NCBI GenBank assembly: GCA_016302195.1
Contig: JAEDOA010000098.1
Span: forward strand, 1-5,841
Source: Erysipelotrichaceae bacterium
GTDB taxonomy: Bacteria > Bacillota_I > Bacilli_A > Erysipelotrichales > Erysipelotrichaceae
Direction of reading: 5' to 3'
Length of the DNA stretch: 5,841 bases
Positions 5,719-5,841 of the stretch are shown piece after piece. The first letter of the stretch is position 1. Each line of letters opens with the position of its first letter. The translations under genes and the position numbers were made by a program. Under the pieces are notes generated by a model. The model ran no database searches. It was not told where the DNA came from and was given only the letters and a program-made list of their open reading frames with translations.

Positions 5719-5841
5719 CGTGAAGGTCTATGGGGCGGTGGTCGTAAAACAGTTAACAGCCACAGTAGTTTGCACTGCTGTGGCTGCTCTTGTATCTTAT
5801 CCTGTTATATGATAGTATGGAACTGACAAGATATACAAATT
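5719..5841. other. Non-coding right end with a GC-rich island and a weak promoter candidate
   Basis: No convincing gene lies here on either strand. Bases 5721-5790 are 51 percent G+C by count, clearly richer than the surrounding AT-rich DNA, and hold GGGGCGGTGGTCGT (5732-5745) followed by a long hairpin. After the hairpin the DNA is AT-rich again. A weak promoter candidate, TTGTAT (5790-5795), 17 bases, TAGTAT (5813-5818), could serve a gene to the right of the window. TTGTATCTT (5790-5798) and AAGATATACAA (5828-5838) form an imperfect inverted pair. Confidence 0.4.
5757..5786 (+). terminator. Long hairpin downstream of ribU, terminator-like or a structured repeat
   Basis: CAGCCACAGTAGT (5757-5769) pairs with ACTGCTGTGGCTG (5774-5786) over 13 consecutive pairs, one of them T-G, closing a TTGC loop. 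It begins 39 bases after the ribU stop, a suitable place for a terminator. The following bases, CTCTTGTATCTT, are a poor U-tract, and the minus-strand side (TTAACTGTTTTAC) is only slightly better. It could therefore be a non-canonical terminator, an RNA stability hairpin or part of a dispersed repeat. The pairing itself is certain; the role is not. Confidence 0.5.

Noticed and set aside
5730..5800. Short minus-strand peptide frames through the right-end hairpin, one ending in a Cys-rich tail
   Set aside because: They are about 10-22 codons long with no start or ribosome binding site; their apparent pattern follows from the inverted repeat.
1..5841. CRISPR arrays, tRNA or rRNA genes, insertion sequences, phage or toxin-antitoxin modules
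   Set aside because: No direct-repeat array, cloverleaf, rRNA-like stretch, transposase or integrase was seen on either strand.
1..5841. Mycoplasma-type code with TGA as Trp, suggested by the low GC content
   Set aside because: The genes use TGG for Trp, none has an in-frame TGA, and all end with TAA, so the alternative code is not needed.

Overview
The window is AT-rich, tightly packed DNA from a low-GC Bacillota (Firmicutes) bacterium. The evidence is strong AGGAGG-type ribosome binding sites, sigma-A-like promoters, TAA stops at all six genes, an FMN riboswitch ahead of a RibU-type riboflavin transporter component, and small families (TSCPD, DUF5662) typical of anaerobic Bacillota. TGG is used for Trp and no frame needs TGA as sense, so the standard bacterial code fits. 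I cannot name the genus; a gut-type Clostridia or Erysipelotrichia relative is a guess.

Layout. (1) 26-208: a 60-residue two-helix membrane protein of unknown function. (2) 213-4179: a promoter followed by what looks like one operon, comprising a small Cys-rich TSCPD-domain protein and two half-size ABC exporter subunits that overlap by 8 bases. The motif changes in the two ATPase domains are complementary, as expected for a heterodimer with one active and one degenerate ATP site. A CCTCC/GGAGG hairpin with a T-run sits between the TSCPD gene and the first ABC gene and includes its ribosome binding site. (3) 4178-4212: a hairpin terminator between convergent genes. (4) 4211-4735, minus strand: a DUF5662 protein whose best promoter lies so close to the ATG that the mRNA may be leaderless. 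(5) 4736-5004: a divergent intergenic region with both promoters, an FMN riboswitch and its terminator. (6) 5005-5718: ribU, with an extra N-terminal helix. (7) 5719-5841: non-coding, with a GC-rich island and a perfect 13-pair hairpin.

How the parts work together. The ABC pair is probably a multidrug- or lipid-type exporter; its substrate cannot be read from sequence. RibU imports riboflavin together with an ECF energising module that is not in this window, and the riboswitch shuts it off when FMN is plentiful. The leader allows a specific on/off switch: the 5' strand of riboswitch helix P1 is complementary over 8 bases to the left arm of the terminator. I found no strong evidence of a wholly new system. 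The best candidates for a second look are the GC-rich hairpin at the right end, the hairpin before the ABC pair, the possible leaderless DUF5662 gene and the TSCPD-ABC linkage.
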